Shown here: in pieces, positions 1-5,835 of the stretch
Position numbering within the stretch: the stretch's first letter is position 1
Layout: each line of letters begins with the position of its first letter
Assembly (NCBI GenBank): GCA_002868985.1
Contig: PKTV01000563.1
Coordinates: 1 to 8,286, forward strand
Reading direction: 5' to 3'
Length of the DNA: 8,286 nt
Source of the DNA: Desulfobacteraceae bacterium
Lineage (GTDB): Bacteria > Desulfobacterota > Desulfobacteria > Desulfobacterales > UBA11574
Program-made: the position numbers and the translations under genes
Notes under the pieces: generated by a model
Database searches by the model: none
What the model saw: only the letters and a program-made list of their open reading frames with translations
Told to the model about the DNA's origin: nothing

Positions 1-50
1 GCAGCTGGTTTTTTCTTAGCAGCTGGTTTCTTCTTCTTGGCAGTTGCCAT
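1..50 (-). CDS. Lys/Ala/Pro-rich basic protein, histone H1-like N-terminus (partial)
   Basis: The gene starts at ATG 50-48 and runs off the left edge, so only 16 complete codons are visible. The peptide begins MATAKKKKPAAKKKPA: a basic low-complexity run with the KKPAA unit repeated. Such tails occur in bacterial histone H1-like and tailed HU-type DNA-binding proteins, which bind and compact DNA through lysines; that role is inferred from composition alone. The start is well supported by an AAAGGAGGG Shine-Dalgarno on the minus strand (55-63), four bases from the ATG. A promoter-like TTGACA element lies about 120 bp upstream. Alternatives are a ribosomal protein or enzyme with a basic extension; the missing remainder would decide. 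Confidence 0.6.
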   Translation of the reverse strand, partial: MATAKKKKPAAKKKPA

Positions 51-148
51 GGAACCCTCCTTTGATGTTTAAAATATTAAGAACATCACATAGCCCTTCA
101 ATTTAGAAAATAAATATGAGCGTAAACCATACATATGGTATTATGATT

Positions 149-177
149 TAGATATGCTACAATATACAGTATGTCAA
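149..177 (-). promoter_or_regulatory. Candidate sigma70 promoter for the Lys-rich gene
   Basis: On the minus strand a perfect TTGACA (177-172) is followed 17 bp later by TATCTA (154-149), a weak -10. It points toward the Lys-rich gene and would give a leader of roughly 90 nt. The exact -35 and correct spacing support it; the poor -10 limits confidence. Confidence 0.4.
155..163 (+). promoter_or_regulatory. Candidate extended -10 promoter, plus strand
   Basis: TGCTACAAT matches the extended -10 pattern TGnTATAAT at all but one base. It lies inside the spacer of the minus-strand promoter candidate, so the two would face away from each other over the same DNA. It would serve the plus-strand small ORF starting at 223. 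No convincing -35 is present, which extended -10 promoters tolerate. Confidence 0.25.
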
Positions 178-222
178 GTTTATTATTTAATGAGTCATTT
201 TTTCAAAAATGAGGTAACGTCG

Positions 223-348
223 ATGCAATTTAATTTTGCCAATAGTGTTCTTATAAGTTTTATTTTATTTGGGCTCTTTTTTATGATCAAAAAAACTATG
301 TTCTGCATTAACGGCAACTCGACGGATACGTTTTTGGGAAACACATAA
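223..348 (+). CDS. Candidate 41-aa single-span membrane protein
   Basis: This is a short ORF with ATG at 223 and a GAGGT Shine-Dalgarno seven bases upstream (211-215). In-frame ATGs further upstream (for example 154) lack such a site. The predicted peptide has a polar N-terminus, one hydrophobic segment at about residues 9-22, then Lys-Lys and a polar tail ending FLGNT. That layout fits a one-span small membrane protein with its C-terminus inside by the positive-inside rule. No family is recognised. An extended -10 promoter candidate lies about 60 bp upstream. It overlaps the minus-strand candidate at 265-492, so both are unlikely to be genes. Short AT-rich hydrophobic ORFs also arise by chance. 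Confidence 0.25.
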   Translation: MQFNFANSVLISFILFGLFFMIKKTMFCINGNSTDTFLGNT

Positions 349-492
349 TATTATAGTACCCGATAGGAGAGAAGGGGCGGTATGCATAAAACCGATCAAA
401 ACGTCTTTGGGTGACGAATCGATGAGAGAGGCAATGGTCGAGATTAGCATTAAGAAGGAGAAGAGCAGCTGGTAGACTTTTCTTTTAGCCAG
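265..492 (-). CDS. Candidate 75-aa small membrane protein, possible CTG start
   Basis: The minus-strand frame is open from a TGA at 528-526 to a TAA at 267-265. No ATG occurs in its first part. A CTG at 492 preceded by AGGA at eight bases would give a 75-residue peptide with a K/R-rich start, a hydrophobic segment at about residues 6-24, a second moderately hydrophobic stretch at about 40-52, then a basic C-terminal tail. The only early ATG (450) falls inside the first hydrophobic segment and has no Shine-Dalgarno. It would lie 28 bp after the DUF6125-like gene in the same direction. No family is recognised. The rare start codon and the antisense rival ORF keep confidence low; it may also be a decayed gene. 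Confidence 0.25.
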   Translation of the reverse strand: MAKRKVYQLLFSFLMLISTIASLIDSSPKDVLIGFMHTAPSLLSGTIILCVSQKRIRRVAVNAEHSFFDHKKEPK

Positions 493-520
493 TTTGAGAT
501 TCCTATATCTGCGCTTCTTT

Positions 521-1267
521 TTAATTCATCCTAAAGCGCCATGCGCAGTACCAATCATCAGGATGATCATCCGGCGGACAGCCGATACACTCGGTGTGGA
601 TTCTTGGATCGACAGACCTGGCAAAATACGTATGTTCCACAAGTCCTCCGGATTTACATGGATAATCGTCAAGCCCTTTGCGTTTTCTTGCAGATTGAAC
701 CCGACATTCATTCATTTGAAAGATGAAACTGTCAGACGCTTCATCGACAATGGAATGGGTGTTGACACGAGCATGAACACGAAAATTAAGGGCCTTCTTT
801 AAACCCTCGAGCCCCGGTTTTTCGGGAAGGTTCAGAAAATTCTTAACAGCCCAGGCTTCAAAGGGAGAAAACTGAGCCCAGCATGAATCATTACATCGCT
901 TGGCATCGTTCATACCTCTGGTAAATTCCACCGCCTGAAACCACACCCCGTCATTGACCACCCAGTTTGCAGCCACACTATCCATGAGTGTCGTCAGTGA
1001 TTCTTTCGACATGTTCAAAAGCGGTAAGGGAATGTTGTCTTTCATTTCAAACCCCAACACTTTTGAAAGCCGCTTCATTTGAATGTCATAACCTCTTTTA
1101 GATGCAGTATTAAGAATATCGAGAGCCTTTTCCATTCCCATCTGATGTTTGACTTCATTGAACCATAAGGCATAATGGATGATGATACGATGGAACATGT
1201 CCAGCACAAGCTTGGCGGTGTGTTCGTGATCCAGGTCTTCTATGGAATTGACGTTGCTTAGGTCCAA
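521..1267 (-). CDS. DUF6125 / ATC-hydrolase-like cysteine-rich cytosolic protein
   Basis: This is a 248-residue protein with no signal peptide or membrane segment. Its N-terminal two thirds look mainly helical. The C-terminal part carries a cysteine/histidine pattern: PCKSGG with Cys204, His212, DPRI at 220-223, then Cys227-x2-Cys230, His235 and Cys241 (YCAW). I recall this tail from DUF6125-type proteins and the related L-2-amino-thiazoline-4-carboxylic acid hydrolase-like group common in Desulfobacterota and Clostridia. The cysteines could bind zinc or an Fe-S cluster (inference). The chosen start is TTG at 1267, backed by an AAGGAG Shine-Dalgarno five bases upstream (1273-1278); no ATG fits. 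The gene follows the cupin regulator on the same strand, with an inverted-repeat element filling the gap. Substrate and reaction are unknown. Confidence 0.75.
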   Translation of the reverse strand: MDLSNVNSIEDLDHEHTAKLVLDMFHRIIIHYALWFNEVKHQMGMEKALDILNTASKRGYDIQMKRLSKVLGFEMKDNIPLPLLNMSKESLTTLMDSVAANWVVNDGVWFQAVEFTRGMNDAKRCNDSCWAQFSPFEAWAVKNFLNLPEKPGLEGLKKALNFRVHARVNTHSIVDEASDSFIFQMNECRVQSARKRKGLDDYPCKSGGLVEHTYFARSVDPRIHTECIGCPPDDHPDDWYCAWRFRMN

Positions 1268-1291
1268 TATTTCTCCTTTTCTGAAAGACTA

Positions 1292-1512
1292 AGTTTCCAC
1301 TTTCTAAACGAGAGATTTCTTCGATGGGCAAGTTGAGTCCCTTTATTTTTTTAAAACAGATACGAAATCCCGTTTGTTTTTAACGGGGGCCGCACAAGGG
1401 TTTTCGTTCCCCGCATAGCGGGACAGGAAGACATACTTTTTGTATGTTGCAAACGAAAAACCCGCGGAGAACGCCGCCAATTGGAGAAAGATCCATTTAG
1501 AAAGTGGAAACT
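1292..1512. repeat. 221-bp MITE-like element with 17-bp terminal inverted repeats
   Basis: The ends are a perfect 17-bp inverted repeat (AGTTTCCACTTTCTAAA at 1292-1308, its complement at 1496-1512), with weaker similarity continuing inward. The interior has no ORF but holds several potential hairpins: 1369-1374 with 1382-1387 (6 bp); 1398-1408 with 1452-1463 (one bulge); nested in it 1410-1414 with 1418-1422; and 1431-1436 with 1442-1447 (6 bp, 5-nt loop). It fills almost the whole gap between the regulator and the DUF6125-like gene and supplies two bases of the regulator's stop codon. A non-autonomous mobile repeat is the likeliest reading; a structured intercistronic RNA is the alternative. 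No clear target duplication is visible beyond a possible TA. Confidence 0.65.
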
Positions 1513-2149
1513 AGCCTTCATACAGCACCGCTAAAATGGTCGCTTTTCCTTTTTTCGAAGCGACCAGATGCGGCGTTGTGGACAGATAGTAGGCGCTGTC
1601 TCCGGGTTCCAAGTCGAATGTTTCCTCTCCGATATTCAGCACAATTGTACCATCCAACACATAGATGAATTCTTCGCCGTCATGTACGGATACTTCTTTA
1701 TCAGGGTTTTCTTCAAGCTGAACGATCAGTGCTTCCATGTGGCGCCCCTTTACTTCCGGGGCCAGGCTTTTATAGACATAAACCTGTTTTTTGCCTTTCT
1801 GAGCAGTGGACCGAGAGACTGTTTTTTGTTCGTCCTTTCGGGTGATGGAATAGATGTTGTCTCCAGTTCCCGAAATTAGACGGCTGAAAGCACTGTCAAG
1901 AGCTTTGGAAAGCTTGATCACCGTTCCGAGTTGAGGCTGTGCTTTATTGGTTTCGATGTTTGACAGAAATTCTACGTCAAATCCTGTCAAGTTTGAAAGC
2001 GCTTCTATAGAAAGCCCTTTCTGTTCTCTGAGCTTTCTGATCCGTTTGCCGATTTCATCGACGCCTTCGCGGGATGATTCAGAGATATCACCGGTCAGAT
2101 CTTCAAAAAAATCTACATTGATGTGGGGGGGCTTTTTAGTGGTTTTCAT
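1511..2149 (-). CDS. XRE-family HTH-cupin transcriptional regulator
   Basis: This 212-residue cytosolic DNA-binding protein has two domains. Residues about 33-92 form an XRE-type helix-turn-helix (IGKRIRKLREQKGLS, then the recognition-helix region around FDVEFLSNIE). Residues about 140-210 form a cupin barrel with HDGEEFIYVLDG (His156, Glu160) and LEPGDSAYYL, with His194 as a candidate third ligand. HTH-cupin regulators usually sense a small metabolite in the barrel; the ligand here is unknown. The start is ATG 2149 with an AGGAA Shine-Dalgarno seven bases upstream. It is co-directional with and downstream of the acyl-CoA operon, 194 bp after the lyase gene, so regulation of that operon is plausible but inferred. 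The TAG stop (1513-1511) lies mostly within the end of the repeat element. Length is normal for the family. Confidence 0.9.
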   Translation of the reverse strand: MKTTKKPPHINVDFFEDLTGDISESSREGVDEIGKRIRKLREQKGLSIEALSNLTGFDVEFLSNIETNKAQPQLGTVIKLSKALDSAFSRLISGTGDNIYSITRKDEQKTVSRSTAQKGKKQVYVYKSLAPEVKGRHMEALIVQLEENPDKEVSVHDGEEFIYVLDGTIVLNIGEETFDLEPGDSAYYLSTTPHLVASKKGKATILAVLYEG

Positions 2150-2179
2150 TTTTAAATTCCTAACCCGGATGAACCGGAA

Positions 2180-2304
2180 AAGTGCCTAAAGTTTGAAGTG
2201 ATCTAAAATGTCTAAAGTTGAGGAAGCGCTTTCGCGCTTTCATTAAAATATAATTGGATAAAAATTCCTTAACTTTAGCTCACTTTAGATCATTTTAGGC
2301 ACTT
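2180..2304. repeat. 125-bp imperfect inverted-repeat element with CTAAAG units
   Basis: The outer 11 bp are perfectly inverted (AAGTGCCTAAA at 2180-2190, complement at 2294-2304). After a 6-nt indel the arms continue for about 28 bp with few mismatches, sharing TGATCTAAA, CTAAAGTT and AGGAA. CTAAAG-type units recur three times in each arm. A separate 6-bp hairpin with a 4-nt loop (2224-2229 with 2234-2239) sits between the arms. The element occupies the gap between the lyase and regulator genes. It could be a dispersed palindromic repeat, an operator array upstream of the regulator gene, or an mRNA processing or attenuation structure. No poly-T tract follows in the direction of transcription, so it is not a classical terminator. 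Confidence 0.6.
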
Positions 2305-2343
2305 GTAACTTTTAATTTTGATGTTCTTCATGAGAAATTCGGG

Positions 2344-3363
2344 TTATATTCGTCCAGTCAACCCTTTGGGTATTCTTCCGGTATGAACACATTCCGAGCG
2401 GAGTCGTCGGCCAATAATTTTTTCCAACATACGTCCGATGTTCAGCACCCGGTCCACATCAACACCGGTATCAATACCCATTTCATCCATCATAACCACC
2501 ATGTCTTCAGTGGAGACGAGTCCCACAATACCCGGATCCTGATAATAATATTTTCCGGTGCCGGGAACCGGAACGCCGTCCATAAAGTTGGCGGGCTGGC
2601 CGCCGGTTCCACCTAAAGTCGATTCGAAATGTGTGATTCCGGTTTGAAGCGCAGCCAGCACATTGGCAAGACCCCAGCCCCGGGTCACATGAAAGTGGGC
2701 AATATGTTTTGACGGGTCCGGGATGGCATCAAGAATCATGGAATAATACTCATACACTTTGTTTGGCGGTGCAGATCCGTCATGATCGGCATGTTCGATG
2801 TCATCCGCCCCTATGTCCAGCCATCGCTGTGTAAATTCAACGGCTTTTTTCAACTCCGTCGGACCTTCAATGGGACATCCCCATATGGTGCTTACCGTTC
2901 CACAGACTTTCATCCCCGCATCATGGGCCTTTGGAATATATGTTTCGCACATTTTCCAGTATTCATCCAAAGAGAGCCCGGAGTTGGTTCTATGGTGGGA
3001 TTCGCTGGTGGAAACCATAAACAAAATTCGATCCGGTCCATAGCCTTCTTTGCGGGCCTGGATGGTACGTTCCACCGCCCTTTCCCGGATGGTTATGGCG
3101 GTAATTTCCACATCTTTTAATAAATGCCCAACTTTCTTGCTATCATTAAGGCGCTTTGAAAGCTCATCGGCATCTTTAAACTGAGGCATCACCTTAGGAT
3201 TGCCAAAATTGGTGACCTCTATGCGTTTGAATCCTGCGAGAATAAGCTCTTCAGCCAGCCACAGTTTTGCATCGGTTGGAATAAATTTTTCTTCATGCTG
3301 GAAACCGTCTCTTACGGTTATGTCTCCTAAAACAACTTTTTTCGGATATTGTAGTAATGCCAT
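2344..3363 (-). CDS. HMG-CoA lyase-like DRE-TIM metallolyase, atypical active site
   Basis: This 339-residue TIM-barrel protein is of the HMGL/isopropylmalate synthase superfamily. HMG-CoA lyase cleaves HMG-CoA to acetyl-CoA and acetoacetate, the last step of leucine breakdown. Visible features are the N-terminal DITVRDGFQ (Arg18, metal-ligand Asp19), Glu49 in IEVTNFG, the HFH metal pair (His223, His225) and STED (Glu286, Asp287). Against human HMG-CoA lyase as I recall it, the catalytic Cys266 of GGCP is Gln256 (GGQP) and ligand Asn275 aligns with Leu282, with about 15 extra residues between. It is somewhat longer than usual (about 300). The start is ATG 3363, with AAGGAG five bases upstream; the gene begins 12 bp after the carboxyltransferase stop. 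Superfamily membership is firm. HMG-CoA as substrate is uncertain; a related aldol-type lyase or synthase is possible. Confidence 0.85.
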   Translation of the reverse strand: MALLQYPKKVVLGDITVRDGFQHEEKFIPTDAKLWLAEELILAGFKRIEVTNFGNPKVMPQFKDADELSKRLNDSKKVGHLLKDVEITAITIRERAVERTIQARKEGYGPDRILFMVSTSESHHRTNSGLSLDEYWKMCETYIPKAHDAGMKVCGTVSTIWGCPIEGPTELKKAVEFTQRWLDIGADDIEHADHDGSAPPNKVYEYYSMILDAIPDPSKHIAHFHVTRGWGLANVLAALQTGITHFESTLGGTGGQPANFMDGVPVPGTGKYYYQDPGIVGLVSTEDMVVMMDEMGIDTGVDVDRVLNIGRMLEKIIGRRLRSECVHTGRIPKGLTGRI

Positions 3364-3375
3364 CTTTTCTCCTTA

Positions 3376-4977
3376 TTAAAATCGAAAGTTCCCAAAAGAA
3401 GGTTCACCAATGGGTTTCAATAGACTGACTTCAAATGCCATGGCAAGCCAGTTGCGAATTTCAGAAAATTTTAGAACCCTGTCATTCAACAGGCGAGCGC
3501 CGCAGTAAAACGGATGTGCTTCTGTGTCATATTTTTTGATCATTTCTTGGTTGAAATCGTCTTTTTCCGATTCGGTCATCGGATTATTCTGTTTGGCCCG
3601 TTTTCGCTCTTCAATGGAAAGCAGGACCCCTGCGGCACTTTTTCCGCTCATGACAGACGTTCTTGCCCGCATGGTGGAAAATAGAAAATGGGGTCTGTAG
3701 GCTCTGCCGCACATTCCGTAATTGGCTGCCCCGTTGTCCGGTCCGATGACGAGCTGAATGCGGGGCACCTGGGCACATGAAACCGCTCTTACCATGTCTG
3801 CGCCGTATTTTCCGATCCCCATATGTTCTGATTCTGATCCCACCATGTATCCTGGCGAGCTCTGGACAAAGAGCAGGGGAATTTTCTCCTGACAGCAGCG
3901 GACAATCCATTCCGTGGCTTTGCATGCTGCTTCAAAAAATATGATGCCCACAGCGTTGGCTGCAACGACACCCACAGTGATGCCTTTAAGGCGTATCTTC
4001 CCGGTCACGATATTGTTTCCCCGGCCCGGGGCGTAGTCCTTTTTATACTCGGAGAAGAGACTGTCGTCAGCAATCGCTTCAAGAAATGAATGAACATTGA
4101 TTCCCTGATGAACAGAAGCCGGCAGAATCTCATAAATGGCTTCTTCGGACACTTGTGGCGGTGTTTCGGCATAACGGTGGAGATAAAATTTCTGGGGAGG
4201 TTCCAGCATGAGAATTTCTCGAACGCGGGCAATGGCATCATCCTGATGGGTGCAAAAATAATCTGCCCCGCCTGAGACCTGAGTATGTACTTTTGCTCCG
4301 CCCAGATCTTCAGCGGAGATAACTTCGCCGGTTGCCATTTTAACCAGCGGAGGGCCGCCCAAAAAAGAGTAAGCCAGTTTGTCAATCATCACCGACTGAC
4401 AGGCCATAAAAACAATGTAGGCACCGCCTGCCGTATTGCCGCCGGTGCTCATGGTAATCTGCTTAAGCCCCATTGCCGACATTCGTGCCATATTATAAAA
4501 CATGGATCCAAAATGCTGATCGTCAGGGAAAACTTCGGCCTGCATGGGTAGGAAGGCGCCGCCTGAATCTGCAATATAAACGCAGTTGAGTCCGCAGTTC
4601 TCGGCGATGGCCTGGGCCCTCATGTGTTTTTTTAATGTAATCGGGAAATAGGTGCCGGCTTTCACACGACTGTCATTGGCAAAAATCATGGTCCAGTTGC
4701 CGTGAATTTTTCCCAGTCCCGTGACAAGCCCGCCACAGGGAACATCCATAACCCCGGGGTAATCCATTCCAAACCCTGCAATACCTCCGAGTTCATAAAA
4801 TTCGGTTTCCGGATCGATGAGTTTGCTGACAAGTTCCCGGACCGGCTGTTTTCCCTGCTTTATCAGCCTTTCCACTGTTTTTTCTCCACCGGGCCACATG
4901 GCCTGGTAAACCCGTTCATCCAGCTTTTTTTCTTCGTTTTCCCAGAATGATCGATTTTCGACCTTTATATCGGTCAT
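3376..4977 (-). CDS. Acyl-CoA carboxylase carboxyltransferase (beta) subunit, MCC-beta-like
   Basis: This 533-residue crotonase-fold carboxyltransferase is the expected length for methylcrotonyl-CoA carboxylase beta. Such subunits move CO2 between carboxybiotin and an acyl-CoA; decarboxylases such as glutaconyl-CoA decarboxylase alpha are relatives. The N-terminal domain is canonical: DSGGAFLPMQAEVFPD (137-152), TAGGAY (182-187), FLGGPPLVKMATGE (205-218), SAEDLGGA (221-228). The C-terminal domain has GYMVG (376-380) and NYGMCGRAY (419-427) but diverges around both. The start is ATG 4977: GAGGA lies six bases upstream and overlaps the preceding gene's stop, suggesting translational coupling. 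The same frame stays open upstream to 5172 only through the hydratase gene, so that extension is rejected. No biotin carboxylase or biotin-carrier gene is present here, so the partner must be encoded elsewhere. Substrate undetermined. Confidence 0.9.
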   Translation of the reverse strand: MTDIKVENRSFWENEEKKLDERVYQAMWPGGEKTVERLIKQGKQPVRELVSKLIDPETEFYELGGIAGFGMDYPGVMDVPCGGLVTGLGKIHGNWTMIFANDSRVKAGTYFPITLKKHMRAQAIAENCGLNCVYIADSGGAFLPMQAEVFPDDQHFGSMFYNMARMSAMGLKQITMSTGGNTAGGAYIVFMACQSVMIDKLAYSFLGGPPLVKMATGEVISAEDLGGAKVHTQVSGGADYFCTHQDDAIARVREILMLEPPQKFYLHRYAETPPQVSEEAIYEILPASVHQGINVHSFLEAIADDSLFSEYKKDYAPGRGNNIVTGKIRLKGITVGVVAANAVGIIFFEAACKATEWIVRCCQEKIPLLFVQSSPGYMVGSESEHMGIGKYGADMVRAVSCAQVPRIQLVIGPDNGAANYGMCGRAYRPHFLFSTMRARTSVMSGKSAAGVLLSIEERKRAKQNNPMTESEKDDFNQEMIKKYDTEAHPFYCGARLLNDRVLKFSEIRNWLAMAFEVSLLKPIGEPSFGNFRF

Positions 4978-4987
4978 AAGATTTCCT

Positions 4988-5770
4988 CTATTTTCCTTTA
5001 TATACCGGTTTGCGTTTTTCTTGAAAAGCGACCAGGCCTTCCAGGCGATCTTCTGTCGGGATGGTGACCCAGTAAGCATTGGATTCAATGCCCAACCCTG
5101 TGTGAAGATCGGTTTCAAGGCCGTAATTGATGGCATATTTGGCTTGTTCAATGGCAATGGGGCCGGCTTCACAGATCATGGCAGCCATTTTGAGACATTC
5201 ATCAAGAAGCGATTCTTGCTCGTATATTTGATTGACAAGTCCAATCTGCAAGGCTTCTTGCGCATCTACACGACGTCCGGTAAAGATGAGTTCCTTTGCT
5301 CTTCCCCGCCCGATCAACCTCGGAAGTCTCTGGGTGCCGCCCGCTCCGGGTATGATGGCAAAACGGGTTTCTGTAAGGCCCATTAACGCATTCATGGATG
5401 CGATCCGAATATCACAGGCAAGGGCAAGCTCGGTTCCACCACCCAGGGCGACACCATTTATGCCGGCAATCACCGGCTTGTTCAGGTGTTCAATGGAAGT
5501 AAAAAGATTTTTGATGGTAAAAATGAACGTTTTTACCTGAGATTCACTATAGGTGGTTCTTTCTTTTAAGTCGGCCCCGGCACAAAAGGCTTTTTGTCCG
5601 GATCCGGTGATGATGACCACACGAATATCATTATTGAATTTAAGGACTTCAATCTGCTTCTCAAGGGCTTGAAGCAATGCAAAGTTAAAAGAATTCATTA
5701 CCTCGGGCCGGTTCAGCGTCAGAATGGCAATGCCATCGCGTTCTTCTGTCAAAAGGACTTTTTTATCCAT
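4988..5770 (-). CDS. Enoyl-CoA hydratase, 3-methylglutaconyl-CoA hydratase (AUH/LiuC)-like
   Basis: This 260-residue crotonase-family hydratase probably hydrates an enoyl-CoA such as 3-methylglutaconyl-CoA. The oxyanion-hole segments CAGADLKER (63-71) and GVALGGGTELALACD (106-120) are present, as are both catalytic glutamates, Glu114 and Glu134 (LTETRFAIIPGAGGTQRLP). The tail TIPTEDRLEGLVAFQEKR closely resembles human AUH as I recall it, which favours the methylglutaconyl-CoA assignment over a generic hydratase. The start chosen is ATG 5770 with GAGGA seven bases upstream; a TTG at 5791 in the same frame has no such site. The stop is 10 bp before the carboxyltransferase start. The position between the dehydrogenase and carboxyltransferase genes fits a leucine-type acyl-CoA pathway. 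Confidence 0.9.
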   Translation of the reverse strand: MDKKVLLTEERDGIAILTLNRPEVMNSFNFALLQALEKQIEVLKFNNDIRVVIITGSGQKAFCAGADLKERTTYSESQVKTFIFTIKNLFTSIEHLNKPVIAGINGVALGGGTELALACDIRIASMNALMGLTETRFAIIPGAGGTQRLPRLIGRGRAKELIFTGRRVDAQEALQIGLVNQIYEQESLLDECLKMAAMICEAGPIAIEQAKYAINYGLETDLHTGLGIESNAYWVTIPTEDRLEGLVAFQEKRKPVYKGK

Positions 5771-5800
5771 AATCAATTCCTCAATTTTCAATCTACAATC

Positions 5801-5835
5801 CTAACCCGAATATTTCATGAAAATATGCGGGTTAG
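5801..5835 (-). other. Intercistronic hairpin across the dehydrogenase stop codon
   Basis: CTAACCCG (5801-5808) and its exact complement CGGGTTAG (5828-5835) flank a further six paired bases after one mismatch, closing over a short loop around TCATGA. The dehydrogenase TAA (5834-5832) lies inside the stem, and the next gene's Shine-Dalgarno begins about 20 bp downstream. No U-run follows, so it is not an intrinsic terminator. Likely roles are 3'-end protection or differential stability of operon segments (inference). Confidence 0.6.

Larger units (their letters stand above)
51..520. other. 470-bp region without a confident gene
   Basis: From left to right this AT-rich stretch holds the leader of the Lys-rich gene, including a weak 6-bp stem (64-69 with 82-87) just upstream of its Shine-Dalgarno; a near-palindrome at 126-139; two overlapping divergent promoter-like motifs (149-177); and two mutually antisense small-ORF candidates (223-348 plus, 265-492 minus). 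I saw no Rho-independent terminator after the DUF6125-like gene that ends at 521, and no RNA gene. Confidence 0.5.

Noticed and set aside
1369..1447. Intrinsic terminators at 1369-1387 and 1431-1447
   Set aside because: The hairpins exist, but neither strand has a T-tract directly after the stem; they are better read as part of the repeat element.
2158..2343. Intrinsic terminator after the lyase gene
   Set aside because: The strong inverted repeat there is not followed by a U-run in the direction of transcription.
4978..5172. N-terminal extension of the carboxyltransferase to 598 residues
   Set aside because: It lies wholly inside the hydratase gene in another frame. ATG 4977 has a well-placed Shine-Dalgarno and gives the usual family length.
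5021..5386. Plus-strand open frames across the operon (for example 5021-5386, 2782-3120, 7048-7416)
   Set aside because: All lie antisense to well-supported genes with clear family motifs and have no family features of their own.
5771..5791. TTG start for the hydratase at 5791
   Set aside because: No Shine-Dalgarno precedes it, while ATG 5770 has GAGGA at seven bases.
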